From Rhizoctonia solani (lineage: Eukaryota > Basidiomycota > Agaricomycetes > Cantharellales > Ceratobasidiaceae): a stretch of 64,000 nt of DNA. The notes beneath the pieces were generated by a model. The model was not told the DNA's origin and searched no databases. It saw only the letters and a program-made list of their open reading frames with translations. The stretch lies in the NCBI RefSeq assembly GCF_016906535.1, contig NC_057370.1:3100001-3164000 (forward strand), read 5' to 3'. Shown here one piece after another: positions 52,665 through 64,000 of the stretch. The translations under genes were made by a program, and so were the position numbers. Every line of letters starts with the position of its first letter. Position 1 is the first letter of the stretch.

Positions 52665-55245
52665 CTAAGTTAGACACTCCAAACTTCCAGAACACCCCGA
52701 GCCCTCGTCGACACCCTCAACTGAACCCGAAAAATTAAATACCTCGGAAAGAGGAATCGCGTGAGCCTTGCTGAAATACAAGCGAAGCCTACGAGGGCGA
52801 GTGTGAGTTTGGCTCGAAACGGCAGAGGGTACGGGGAGCTCCTCGTCCCCATCGCTGTCCTCGTCAAGCGCTGGTTGAACTGCGTGGCAAGGGTAGTTAG
52901 GTTTTGCTCCCCTGGCTCCTCTTCCTCCTCGTCTCCCGAGTCAATGCTATCATTGTTAGGGATTGTCTCAAAGGGGGGTCAGGAAGCAAATCGAGAGTGG
53001 GCTCCTCCGTCTCGCTAGCAGTGCGTAAAGCTGGAGGTGGTCGAGGCGTACCGAAATGTCGCCTCGTTCGCTCCGAGTGAGACCAGCGGCTTGGTGTTGA
53101 GCATCGATGTCCATAGCGACTGTAGCAATGTCGTGTACGCGCTTGAAATTGAATCGGTTCGGAGCTTCGTATGAATATTCCCCATACGACTGAATAATCG
53201 CTCGCAGCCAGCAGAATTAGCCACAATCGAAAGGATGAGCCTTGCGAGGCACGCAAGCTGGTGACGACCCGTGTTGACCGTTCCGGGGCAGGGAAGTGTT
53301 GACCAAATTGCGTCGAGATTAATATCCTTGCCCTATAGTAATTCCATGTTAAATCGCACCATTCCGAGGCTTTCTGAAAAACACGCTCGAAGACTCGTTG
53401 AACAACAGTGTAAAGCGCATTGGCGCAAAAATCGGGGCTGTTTGGGCTGAAGAGACGACACCGGATATATGGGTGGAAGAAGATAGCCAAAATGAAAGCA
53501 TCCTGATCTGACTTTCGCCACCGAAGCTCGAGACTAGCAAGCACGCGGATTCGAACCTCGGGATCGATATTTGGGTCGTCGAAAAGTTGATACAACCGGC
53601 CAAGAGTGACGAGAATATGATAGAGGCGTGTATCAGCAGCCTGAGCAATGTTTAACGCTATAGCCAGGGGTCGAAGATATGAAGTAAGTCTAACCAGAGT
53701 GTAAGTAATGCGAAAATGACTTCATGTACGCTAAACACTCACTCTCCAAGCCTCCTCCAGAACTCGGGTTGTTCAACAGCGGCAAGAACACGTTTGGTAC
53801 GCTCAGGATCCCGTGATCCAATCTGCATCAGTCGATCACGGTGCAAAGCAACAGTTGCTTGCAACGGACCGCGGTCGTCGAGAAGTCCTTGTGCAGTAAT
53901 GTAGTGGCTTGTCCAACGAGTGAGGTTTGGGACCGTATACATGCGAGATCGACCGGTTGCCTTCACCTGTTCGTCGTGGAGAAGCCCGAGTGCTTGGCTA
54001 TGCAATATAAACCATTTCGCAATCTCTTGTGCATCGTCGCCTGCAGCAACAAGATCATTCTTGAGCTTGAGGACATCGCCAACAACCAACTGAATCTAAC
54101 AGCATTAGTATTAGTTAGTTTGGTTATAAACAATAAGTGCCTAGAAATTGTCGACTATATCTTACCTGATGAGCCCAACAATCAAATAGAAGCAGTTCTG
54201 GATGCTCTTTTCCCAGACAAATCCTCATACCACGCGAATCGCCTCCAGCATCAGACACCCATCCAACAATATTCATACCCAGATCTTCCTTGCATTGTTT
54301 GATTGCCTCCTTCACAACTTTGAGGTGATTCTCAGCGGTCTTGGGGAGTGCCGAAATATCCTTGATGCCAACAGTATAAGCCTAAATGATATTAGTAGAA
54401 GTATACTACTCAAACAGCATAAGACATACCGTAGCATTGACATTAGCCATATATGCCAATAGCGCACGTTTCCGTTTGTCCTTCCACCCATCGCTCAACC
54501 CCGTAGCCATTTTACCATACACAGCCTTGACCATATTCTCCTCCGACTTCCGAACCGCCTCCTTGAGAATTCGTCCAGCAAGGGCTTGTCGAGTAGGCAA
54601 AGGGGCACCAGGGAAATATTGGTTGAAAAAAAGCCAAGTTTCAACTGAGTCAATAGCACGAAGGGCAATATTATTGGCAATAAAGAGGCGGAGGATTTTG
54701 GCTTGAAAGATTTCAGTCTCGGCAGGAGTGAGGTTAAGAGGAGCACGAATCTGGATGCCATGGTCTGGTGGCAGGAAGGAAGCTGAGGTGTGAGACGAGT
54801 CAACAGCAGGCAGCAGGGCTGATGGTACACCCAAATCAGGACCCAAACCGTTTGGCTCATTGGGTGGGTTCCTAGCAGAATCTTCCTCAGCAAGTTTCTG
54901 TTTGGCCTCTGCAGCCACATAGGGACATTTTCGAATATGGGCTCGAAATGTTGAAGGGCGGCCACACATTGGCTTAGCTATCCGACATGCTGATTAAACA
55001 CTCCAAATCAGCATATATGCGTGTTATAAAGAGAGTAAGGTACATACCGGCCTTATAAATTCACCCTTGTCTCGGACTAACAGAACACTCTCTCCTTCCG
55101 CCACCGCTTGTTGGTCAGCTTCCTCCAGATTCTCCGTCCAGTGCATTACACATCCTCGACAGTATGCTTCGTAGTTTGTCTTGTTCTTCTGGTAGCGTCT
55201 CTTGCCTTGACAGAAGTAGGTCCAGGTCCAGCTTGTTGGTGCCAT
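52665..55245 (-). CDS. hAT transposase with BED-like finger and dimerisation domain
   Basis: It starts MAPTSWTWTYFCQGKRR at 55245. The N-terminus has a BED-like zinc finger (YEAYCRGCV, CRIAKPMCGRPSTFRAHIRKCPY over an intron). The RNase H-like catalytic region includes TAYTVGIKDISALPKTAENH, NIVGWVSDAGGDSRGMRICL (a DUF659-type segment), FDCWAHQ/IQLVVGDVLK and TVPNLTRWTSHYITAQGLL. The C-terminal dimerisation region has ANSAGCERLFSRMGNIHTKL, then ATVAMDIDAQHQAAGLTRSE, and the tail LRLYFSKAHAIPLSEVFNFS. Four introns with GT-AG ends. Two single-base frame slips, near 53335 (GGG run) and 53175 (CGAACC), break the reading frame within the conserved domain. Corrected, it would be full length, about 800 residues. 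Confidence 0.85.
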
Positions 55246-55470
55246 GTTGCTAGAAGCAGCAGATCAAGAAGACGGGGAGGGATCAAATGTAAGTCCTGGC
55301 TTTGATTCAGCAGCCCTTTTCTACTTTGTACTTGCATTGCCCAAGTAGACGTTCGTCACTCTTTGGTCATTTTTACAGCTCTTTCGTCATTTTCACCTGC
55401 ATATCTGTCATTTTTTTCCATTTACTAGAGTCTCTGCTGCTGCTCTGCGTGATTTTGCACTTCTTATTTA

Positions 55471-55576
55471 CAATTTCAGTCATGTGGGTCACATGATCAT
55501 GAACAGACCAACAACTTGGACGACAATTTCAGTCATGTGGGTCACATGATCATGAACAGACCAACAACTTGGACGA
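55471..55576. repeat. Tandem duplication, 53-bp unit x2, inside hAT right end
   Basis: CAATTTCAGTCATGTGGGTC through AACTTGGACGA occurs at 55471-55523 and 55524-55576 without differences seen. The unit contains the palindromes GTCACATGATCATG and CATGTGGGTCACATG. Its subterminal position suggests transposase-binding repeats. Confidence 0.93.
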
Positions 55577-55650
55577 ACTGCTTAGTCAGCCAACGAACCG
55601 GGCCAACGAACCGAACTAGTTCTCGAGTTTGTGGAGCCCGTAACAACACT

Positions 55651-55658
55651 GGGCTAAG
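55651..55658. repeat. Right target-site duplication of hAT (GGGCTAAG)
   Basis: Partner of 52467-52474. It ends 42 bp before the TMA22 ATG. Confidence 0.88.
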
Positions 55659-55700
55659 TAATCAAACTAACGTATCCCCTACCTCCTGCCCCTATCCGCC

Positions 55701-56808
55701 ATGCCCAAAGGCCACCAAAGTGCCCCTGCCCCAGTAAAAGAAGAGGCTCCTCTACCTTCTGGCTCGGAACAGGTATCTCAGGCTATACAGCCATTAAACG
55801 TGTTATATTGTTCAGGTATGTTTCATACGATCGTACTTCTGTGCCACATCTACTAGTATTTAACCTTGGTTTTGTCAGTTTGCTCGTTCCCTCCAGAGTA
55901 CTGCGAATTTGGATCTTCAGTACTAAATGCAAAGCATGGCTGCAAGAGGCCCACTCGGAGTTGTTTGACAAGTACTACAGCCAAGGTAAGAGTGATACCT
56001 CCTTGTGATACTATCATCGCCTGGGGTCATGCCCATCTCCTTTTTTGAGATTTAGAGATCTGACAACCGGGGTTGTGGCGCTTAACTTTGCAGATGCACT
56101 ACAACAAAAAGCTGAGGCACTATCACTTGAGGCACAAGCTAAACTTGACAAGAAAGCTGCCGACTTGGAAGCAAAAGCTGATGTCAAAGCGGAGGCCGAC
56201 TTGAAGAAGAAAAAGGTATGTACTTTGATGCCTTGGGGTGTCCGGATAAACTGATCTACACTTGGGCTAGGCTGCCAAGGTGAGTCGCAAATCCTTCGAG
56301 TCGATGGGTGCCACTGCAAGGCATCAATCAATACGTGCTCAGAGGACCCCTTTTCCGTGTTGTGAGCTCATACACGGTTGTTGCAGATTACAATCAAAAG
56401 AATCGAACGTAATAAGCGCAAGCATGTCACCTCTATCCATGGTTTGGAAGCCTTTGGTCAGCAATCCTTTATTCACTTTGCACCCATCTTCCTGCTGGAA
56501 ACACCATCATGTATCGGATTCGCCATTAACATGGCGATCGGAGGTCTGTCTTGGTTTTAACTTTACTGACCCCGCGTCCTTCTACCCCAGATGTCGATCT
56601 CAAAAAGGCAGCAAAATTATTTGCACAAAAGTTCGCCACGGGTTCATCAGTTACAAAAAATCCGCAAGGCCAAGATGAGATTGTAGTACAAGGCGATGTC
56701 ACTGATGACATTGTGGAAATGATAGAAAATCAAGTGGGGGTTCTAAAGGGAGTGCCCGAGGACAATGTAGTCTGCATCGAGGAGAAGAAAAAGAAGTCCG
56801 CCGAGTAG
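55701..56808 (+). CDS. TMA22: TMA22 (DENR/DRP1), translation recycling factor with SUI1 domain
   Basis: Partner of TMA20/MCT-1, acting on 40S subunits in recycling and re-initiation. It starts MPKGHQSAPAPVKEEAPLP at 55701. The N-terminal zinc-binding motif (LYCSVCSFPPEYCEF) follows an intron at about 55816-55878, then KCKAWLQEAHSELFDKYYSQ, an Ala/Lys-rich helix (AQAKLDKKAADLEAKADVKA), and the SUI1 domain ITIKRIERNKRKHVTSIHGL, KKAAKLFAQKFATGSSVTKN, QDEIVVQGDVTDDIVEMI and VPEDNVVCIEEKKKKSAE. About six exons. It is complete and normal in length (about 200 residues). Its ATG lies 42 bp from a hAT target duplication, so the original upstream promoter is displaced about 3.2 kb. Confidence 0.93.
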
Positions 56809-59800
56809 GTATAATCCCGCTGGCGCGAGCTAACTTGCTTTTCTCTATGACACAATTGTGCAAATAATGAACAAATGTTTGGATAGATCTTCATGTATAC
56901 TAGCCTCAACTTGTCAAGTCCATGGCCCCATATCTGTACCGATATTATTCCAGGTGATAGATGTACAGATTGGGCGCTGCAACTGGAAGATATAGATCCC
57001 AAGCTCTGTCTTGCAACGGACATTTCATGAATCAAAGGATCTACGTGGGTCAGAGATTACCTGGTGAAAAGGTTCCCGTAGAATGGCTAAGGTTAAACCT
57101 CGGTTTTATCACCCTAAACTTGAGTGTCACATACTGGCTCGCATCATGATTTTAAGGGACGCGGCTGCCCGAAAATGACTTTCCACGAGACAACATACCA
57201 GTGGTGGACATATATGTGTTGGTCACATATTAAGATTTTGAGCACACAGTTAGGTTTGATTTCATTCCCTTTGACCCTAGACTAGGCCGGGCTAGAGCGC
57301 TAAAGTATCCCTACAAACCGGCACCGTCCATGGGGATATGTGGGGGATATCTCAGGACCTGTTTAACGTAATAAGAGCCATGCGAAGCTCAATCGGCTAT
57401 ACAGCAGACAAACTCCCCACAATGAATGGTAGTGGAAGAACCACTACACATCACCCGCAATCGATTAAGCCCCTAGGCTTTGATCATTCCTGTTTTGCTG
57501 ATTAGTATGCCAGCGGTTTGTTTCAGGCGCTCGGAGAGGTACGTATGAGATATCTAGAAAGCTCCACAAAGATGTTCTCTGGTTTGCTATAGGCTGATGT
57601 GCTTGATATTACTTGGCCGCAAGCTTACGACTTGGGTAAGAACAGTAACGGTTAAATGACGTGTCCCTCAGCTTGATAGACATCTAACTAAAGCTTAGCA
57701 CCCTCATCAAGCCATGGTATCTAACTATGATCTCTGAGTGACCCATTCGGGCCCTCTGTTTTGCGCTACGTGATAAACGTGCTAATGAACGACGTATGCA
57801 AGTGCCTGGGGTGGCACTAGGGTCTCCGACGGCCGCTGCCACCATAGTTCAATGCGGGGATCGCTTCTTGATCAGAAGGTCTGAAATGTGATGTGTATAT
57901 TCTGAAGGTTCCTTCCAGCCTCTTGTGGTCGCGTATAATTTCAGAACATCACTAATAAAGAAAATCTGAGATTTACTATATATGCGACGGTTCTATAGCG
58001 GACCGGTCGACCTTCAATTTCCCTGATTTCCGTCTTTGTTCTCTTATGATCAAGTATTTTATTGATACCGGGATTTATTGTGCGCGTACCACAATCAGAA
58101 GTGGACTGGGGCCATTTTCTGTCCCGGTCATGGTTTGACACGAGGTCTCGGACGGAAGATACTCTTCTACCAACATAGGCGTGTGAGTCGAGAAGTCCGA
58201 GAAGTATCCCAATGGGGATCCTAGACCGGACCCACCCGAACGAAATAATGCTCGTTATTGGAGCGTATCCTAGACGATGGATATTGTGAACGTAATGGTT
58301 AGGCACTGGGATACTTGAAAGGAATGTTTTATTTTTTTTACACGCATCGTGAAACTATGGGGCCTCGATCGTTGGATTACGAACAGCGTCCAAGATTGAG
58401 GACAACCATAATTTCGATCTTGACGGGTGGCTGTCAAATGAGAGATCATGTTGCCTCAGCACCATCACCTTGGTAGGATCAACAAGCTTTTTCGTTCCTT
58501 CCATACCGGAGCGGGATACGGGAGCCGCCTTGTGCGTATCCTCCTTCGTCCGTTCATGGAGTGTACCTTATTAATTTTTGATGTAAAGACTCCGGTAACA
58601 TAGTTGAGTGCCGAGCTCATACCTAAAATGATGTCCGTGGTACACGGAAGCTCCGATCCCCGAACTTCTTACAGCACGATTTGTATGCTTTGAGGCCTAC
58701 TGTCGTTCATGTGTTACTTCGCTGCGGAACATTGGTATTGTAGTATTTCCTCATTTGGCATTGTTACTTTTTTTAGAAGTTGAATACTGTCACAATGCGG
58801 CAAGCTGGCTTGGGCGATTGATATTCCAAACAAATAGGTTTTTAAGTCGTATGCAGTATGAGGCTGGAGGTGTGGCTACGGTTGAAGATATTTTTCTAGT
58901 ATCTCCGTAAGCCGGCGAGTGTGGCATAGAATCGGCGGAGTCCAGTCGATGATCAACCCATACACTAAGCTATGTTAAGGATGATTGATGGAGTATCCAC
59001 TTGAAAATGACTGGAGGGGTGGAGTAATTTTTGACATCCTGATATTTGGCCATAAGTCGTTCCCTAATATTTCTCAGGAACAATCAAACACTAGAGACCA
59101 CGCGTGCGTGTAACACCGCTATGAGATCTCAAAAACTCTTTTAGGGTTACAGGAAACCATCGCTGGCCCACAAGAAGGGACGGGATAATGCCTTAAACCA
59201 GATGAGTCTATGTCTCCGAAGGACCCGAGCTGAGTTCCATATAAACTGCAATTTATGTATCAAATCCTATGCACCAGTCATCAAACCATCACGCAAGTGT
59301 TACTAATGGGTTACCCGGGCTCGGTCAATCCGCTTGGTTATGATCGCCGTATGAGGTTGCTTATTTATTGGTAGAAGATGTTTGCTTCCGATCTCGGCGA
59401 AGATGAACCAGCAGTAGTGCTCTTCACGACTCCGTGAAACTAGTCGCCTCTCATAGTTCATTGCTGACTACTTGGATACCGAGATAAGGAATTGCATCAA
59501 AGCGCACATACAAGTTATCAACCCATGGTATCCAGTGTTAAGAGTTGCCCTGGAGGTCTAGGCAAGTATGCATAGCTTGACCCAAGGCCTGTATTAAATG
59601 ATCCCGACTAATGCCGCGTGTTGTGCAATCGAGAAACTTTTGAAATCCATGCCGAAAATCACAGCATTCACGTGGTTCGCCTATCATCGTTGCCTAGAGG
59701 CCGCTGTATGCCCGATAACTGCTGGTTCTGCCATGTGCCCGCGCGGAAGTGTAGATAGGGCAGGGCGGAAGACGTACTTTAATACGATCGATAAACGCTA

Positions 59801-62800
59801 TAAAGATAGTACATATTTAGCATTTTGAAAATGTTTGGATATGTTCAGGGTCGGAATGTGGGATGCCAACTATTTTTGGGCATATCTTTTGAGCATAATT
59901 TATCTATTGCTAGACTCAATGTCGAAACGAAAGCTTGCTACAAAAACCTGTCGCCACTGTCTTGTATCGAAACCGGGAACTGTATAGCCACATCCACGTG
60001 TGGGAGCCACAGTGCAGGTTTACCTTGGAGATATCAGGGACTTGATCGACGCCTTTGCAGGGAAATCTCTGATTTGATTAGTTACCGGAGATGTGTACCA
60101 ACAAAGCAGCGCGCTTGATGCTACTAGCATTAGCCTGAATTTCAAGGTTTTCTCCATCCGTATGGTCTCGGCAACAAACTTCCACGACAAGACACTGGGT
60201 TTGTTTTCGCGAAGAATTTTTTTGTACGTACATACACGTTTCACGTAACACACTATTGTATTTTATTTACACATCGGCATCTCTAAAGTTGCTCGCCTCA
60301 CGGGTTTCCGCATGCATTCGTATCAATCGCTCCCAGGATTGAGCATTGGGTTCCAGACTGGTAGAGCTGGGGTTCAAGCTCCAAATAGTGCCCAGCAAGA
60401 TCTCATGCGATTGTATCTCGTTCGATCAAACCAGAGGACTATCCTGTATGTTTTTGACTTCTCTGTCAATCATGTCTCCTGTCATTCGGCACACAATGAA
60501 GCCTAGAATGTAAGCTATTTCAATAGATTATTGTGATTTCGCACGCTGCATATACTCACGCTCCCAGTAATGATAATCCTTTAAGCCATTGATTCGGCAA
60601 CAACCGAGTAATAGTATGGCTGACCCATTATTTTTACACGGTATGTCTAACTGCTGGAAGTACAAAGTACACCCGAGCACGCCGAGAATGTATTAGAGCA
60701 CAAGGTTACAAGTAACCGATAGGGTACACGAGCGCCCAACGATCTCGGCCAGGTGACACCGGTGACCGACTTAACAACGACGATGTACTATCCGATATAT
60801 CTAACCCTATCGCTTTGTAAGGCTTTTGACAGTGCCAATTGCAGCTCTATCTGTCGGATCTTTGCAAACTCGGACTTGTCAAGATGGCGTAAGCGTCCTG
60901 ATTCGGGAAATAATACATCTAAACACAAAATTACCAGCGAGTATATGTGGGGGCAGTTATGGACACCAGTTTCTGAGTCCGATCTTTTAATAGTAATCAA
61001 CGCCCAGATCTGGACAGTATTTAGCCCCGCCGATCAATAGCCCACGATTGACATTTGACTCATTAGAAGCCGATTGAGCCCCATTCATGCGCCTGAGTCA
61101 GCGCGCCACTTCAGCCCTAGCGAACCTCTTTTGGATAAGAGTATCACGGAGGACGCGAATATGCATACGTCTGCGGGGATGCCCTTCCTGAGTGTCTGGA
61201 ACGTGAACTAAGGTTTTCAATGAGCCGCCGCCATCTCTAACGCCTGTTTGAGCGGTCTCGGTGCACGCAGCCTCTGATCCGTCCGGTCTGTCTCGCCCCC
61301 TCCCCCTAACTACGCTTTAATGGTCGGAGCATGAATAAACTTAGTGTACGAGATTTCATTAAATCATGGTGTCTATTGCCCCAAGTTCCGTTTCTCTCGG
61401 CGTTTGACTTTTTTGGAAGGAAGTGAAGGTGGGGCCGTGTGAAGGTTAAGTCTCAAAGTGCGAAGTACACCAGAAGGTTGGAAGTCATTTTGGCTTATGG
61501 TGTTGTAGCTGGTAAATGGGGTCCCTCGGAACATAAGATCGAGGGTACATGCCATTTATCCCAAGGGGCAATGACGTGAGTAAAGGTAGAATTCGAAGTT
61601 ATTACATGAGATGATGGCGTGCGTGTCTTTAGCGAGTGGTAGATATGAATACTTGCAAGTTTCTTATTTTATCTTATCCATATTTATCCAAGTGGCGAGG
61701 TTAGCAGGCTCAGTTCTGAAGAGATGTGCCTTCATGCCCAGCAACTCCATATTGGATAATGGCACACAACAGATCAGGGCGTATTTTCGGAAACCTACCG
61801 AACAAGGTAGGAAATTATAAATTGCGCCCACCACGCTACAGCGATACAGTCATGACAGATCCAATGTGCAGCACGTCGATCAGCCTTTCAGTGCATCTTA
61901 TATGCTCTACACACAAGGGTCCACCGTTCCCATCTTGCCAATCCTGTCAATAAGGTTGGGAATCCAGCTTCATTTCATGGTTCGAGCCAACCAGCGTACA
62001 TGATAGTGACTACTCTTGTGATCCGCGCGGCTAAGGTTACAGTCGGGCATTCAACCCGATTCTCATGGCTACGGTGCTGTACAAGATTTTCTCAACTTAC
62101 ATCTATAGGACCTTTTTGGCTACCAAGAGGGGGGGGGACTGCACTCTACCGCATTTCTCTAATCCAACGTCGACACGCGCAGATGTGCACACAACTGACT
62201 AAGCTGTTACCCAAGACTCCGTCCATCTTGATTCTTGGCCTTGAACCGCTGTATCAAATTCGCGAAGCTGCAAAGTCCATACAGTAACCCCGTTCTGGGA
62301 AGTGTCGTGGAATCACCAAACTGAGCAACCGGAGCTAGGGGCGATCAACATTAAATATTAAGGTGACATCGATACCAGGCTAAATCTGTCTCCGCAGTTT
62401 GGTTGATGACGTCTACCGACAATGGAGAAGTTATCTTTATGGATTATGGACCGCGCGGGCTCTGTTGTGCCGGCCGACAATTTGTGGCACAAGTGTGATA
62501 ATATAGGCTTGGTACGGCTTTGAATTGAAGGCGAGTAAAGTCAATGGATGGGTATGCATTACACTTCAGCCACCAGACTATGTCAAATTCCATATAAAGA
62601 CAAGTTGTGCGCTCTCTAAGCGGGCCGGCCGGATGCATGACGATCAAACACTTGGTGTGTATACTCGTGTTGCGGGGGACGAGAAGAGTGCAAATAGCTT
62701 ATTGGATTTATTACGAGTTTCAAGTCGGCTGACTATACTGTTCTCTACAACTGAGGCGACGAATTGACAAAATAGTCATAGGCTGTTGCCGGGAATAAAG

Positions 62801-64000
62801 TCAGCCGATCTTACCGACCCGGGAACTGGAGGTACTGTACAGCATTGGATATGGAAGTGTCCCTCCCGCGTGCGCACGCGCGTGTGTGGTGCATTATTCA
62901 GATCTAGTCGAGTGTAGGTGTGTGTAGAGTGTTTCGCGAAGCGATCCGCGATCCAGGTTGGCCGTCCAGTCGGGACATTTTAGAACATTTACCATGGTAC
63001 TACGATCATCATCACCACAAACCAACCACATGCGTTCTCAACGCACATGTAACATACGCTCCAACTTCTTTCCCTCCCTCCCCCCTCCTCAAGCCGATTT
63101 TCCATATGAGGTTTAAGCAGTTGAGTATAGATGCGTGATTTGGAGCGTTGAAACCGAGAATGCCGATGGTGGGATTAATTGCTTCTTTGCTTTGTACTTC
63201 TATGATGGACTTTGCTAGGATCGTGTAATTTTTCTGATTTCTGAATATTTTTCATGCTCAGCTTGAACGACCGAAGATTACCGGGGCGGGGCGCGATCGA
63301 TTTGACCGAAGGAGATATGGTAATATACAAGATCGGAAGAAGAGGTTCAGGAGAAATGAAACGAGGTGCAAACCTCTCAATGGTGAATCAGCCCCCCCTC
63401 TCTCTTGAATGGTTTAGTCGAAGTGCCTTTTTGGGGGTCGACCGCAAGTCAATAGGACATGGGGAGCTCCCCGAAATGTTGAATAGGATGCTTATCTTAC
63501 GAACCAGACTGAATGATACTTCTCTATAGCTTGGCCGTGAGGTAGGTAATTCCCGAACGGCGAACACGAATGTATATTACCCTATCCGCGCATGTGCCGA
63601 TCATAAGAACCTGCGTTTTGTTGGAATAGGTAGAAGTGTTTGAATTCGAATGTATGGACTAGTCTGTATATGCACCAGTTGTGGCACCGAGTCAACCTGT
63701 TTAAGAGATGACAAGTGTTAGTCATATTTAATTCAAGGCACGCTGCAATTTAAGTGCAGCAACGATTGCCACGTGGCGACGGTGTCATTTGCCAAGTAGA
63801 GCAAGTCACGCGTGTGTATGTGTGTGTAGATTGGAATACGGAGGCAACGGAGCATGTCTCAAATGTAAAAGGCGTGGCCTTGAATTAGGACGTAAGCGTC
63901 TGTCGTATTTCGGAGTTGAAGGGCGACTCTTTTTTTTTTTTGTGGGCCTCGTGGGGAGGCTGGTGTTAGTTTACGTCTCTTTCTTTCGTTTGTTCTTCTT
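56809..64000. other. Gene-poor region to window end
   Basis: About 7.2 kb with no supportable gene. Short ORFs are scattered, none with family motifs. A few exon-like bits are visible (YASGLFQALGE near 57510 and ADVLDITWPQAYDLGKN near 57595), perhaps a decayed gene. A 22-bp alternating purine-pyrimidine tract lies at 62867-62888, and a poly-T run near 63931. Confidence 0.55.

Larger units (their letters stand above)
52475..55650 (-). mobile_element. Complete hAT-superfamily DNA transposon, 3176 bp
   Basis: The left end is CAGTGTTGTTATG at 52475 and the right end, read inward, is AGTGTTGTTACG, giving about 10-12 bp terminal inverted repeats. The flanks are a perfect 8-bp direct repeat GGGCTAAG (52467-52474 and 55651-55658), the size made by hAT transposases. 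Subterminal zones carry CCAACGAACC-like repeats (about 55582-55610, and the inverse GTTGGTTCGTT near 52552). The element encodes one spliced transposase on the minus strand. Insertion is in the gap between ARB1 and TMA22. Confidence 0.9.

Noticed and set aside
60335..60395. tRNA-like string GACTGGTAGAGCTGGGGTTC resembling A- and B-box sequence
   Set aside because: The presumed T-arm and acceptor stems do not pair and the A/B spacing is too short for a tRNA.
61975..61995. B-box-like GGTTCGAGCC
   Set aside because: No matching acceptor, D or anticodon arm upstream.
63254..63529. 91-codon ORF near the window end
   Set aside because: No motif, no splice partner and composition like the non-coding surroundings.

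Overview
The window looks like nuclear DNA of a filamentous basidiomycete. Genes are split by many short introns (mostly about 50-65 nt, GT...AG with CTAAC-like branch points), both strands are used, and the protein families (Lid2/KDM5 demethylase, Alr1/Mnr2 Mg transporter, GT71 mannosyltransferase, TMA22, NOB1, ARB1, GH28 pectinase) are fungal. A plant-associated Agaricomycete of the Rhizoctonia/Ceratobasidiaceae kind is my best guess; that is inference, not demonstrated. No bacterial operon, CRISPR array, rRNA or convincing tRNA was seen.

Layout: 1-1606 is the 3' part of a mitochondrial-type PP2C phosphatase. 2400-4402 is a DHA1-type MFS transporter. 4783-7921 is a small decaying tandem family of unrecognised proteins (one good gene, one copy with a nonsense codon, one relic). 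8345-12574 is SMC5, convergent with exosome subunit RRP43 (12715-13854), which is head-to-head with a LARP7/Pof8-like gene ending at 15897. 16306-16707 is a small Gly-rich gene whose 3' half is duplicated downstream. 18846-21373 is a CorA-type Mg transporter and 22302-23953 a secreted GH28 pectinase, followed by a coiled-coil gene. 25.5-32.7 kb is gene-poor, with broken ORFs and an inverted pair of MITEs. 32760-34229 is LEU2 and 35021-40416 a KDM5/Lid2 demethylase. About 40984-43195 is a GT71 mannosyltransferase whose 5' end is tandemly duplicated, next to NOB1 (43760-45346). After 3 kb without genes come ARB1 (48342-52133), a complete hAT transposon (52475-55650, 8-bp target duplication) and TMA22 (55701-56808). 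From 56.8 kb to the end I see no supportable gene.

Themes: ribosome biogenesis and translation (RRP43, NOB1, ARB1, TMA22), genome maintenance and chromatin (SMC5, LARP7-like, KDM5), and nutrient or wall functions (LEU2, Mg transporter, GT71, GH28). Almost every conserved gene contains one or more single-base frame breaks, often in short homopolymers, so much of the apparent gene breakage is probably consensus error. Several tandem duplications of 47-580 bp, whose copies differ by small indels, may be real or may be haplotypes joined in tandem. The most interesting biology is the intact-ended hAT element only 42 bp upstream of the TMA22 start codon, with a possible hAT-like 8-bp footprint in the neighbouring ARB1 gene.
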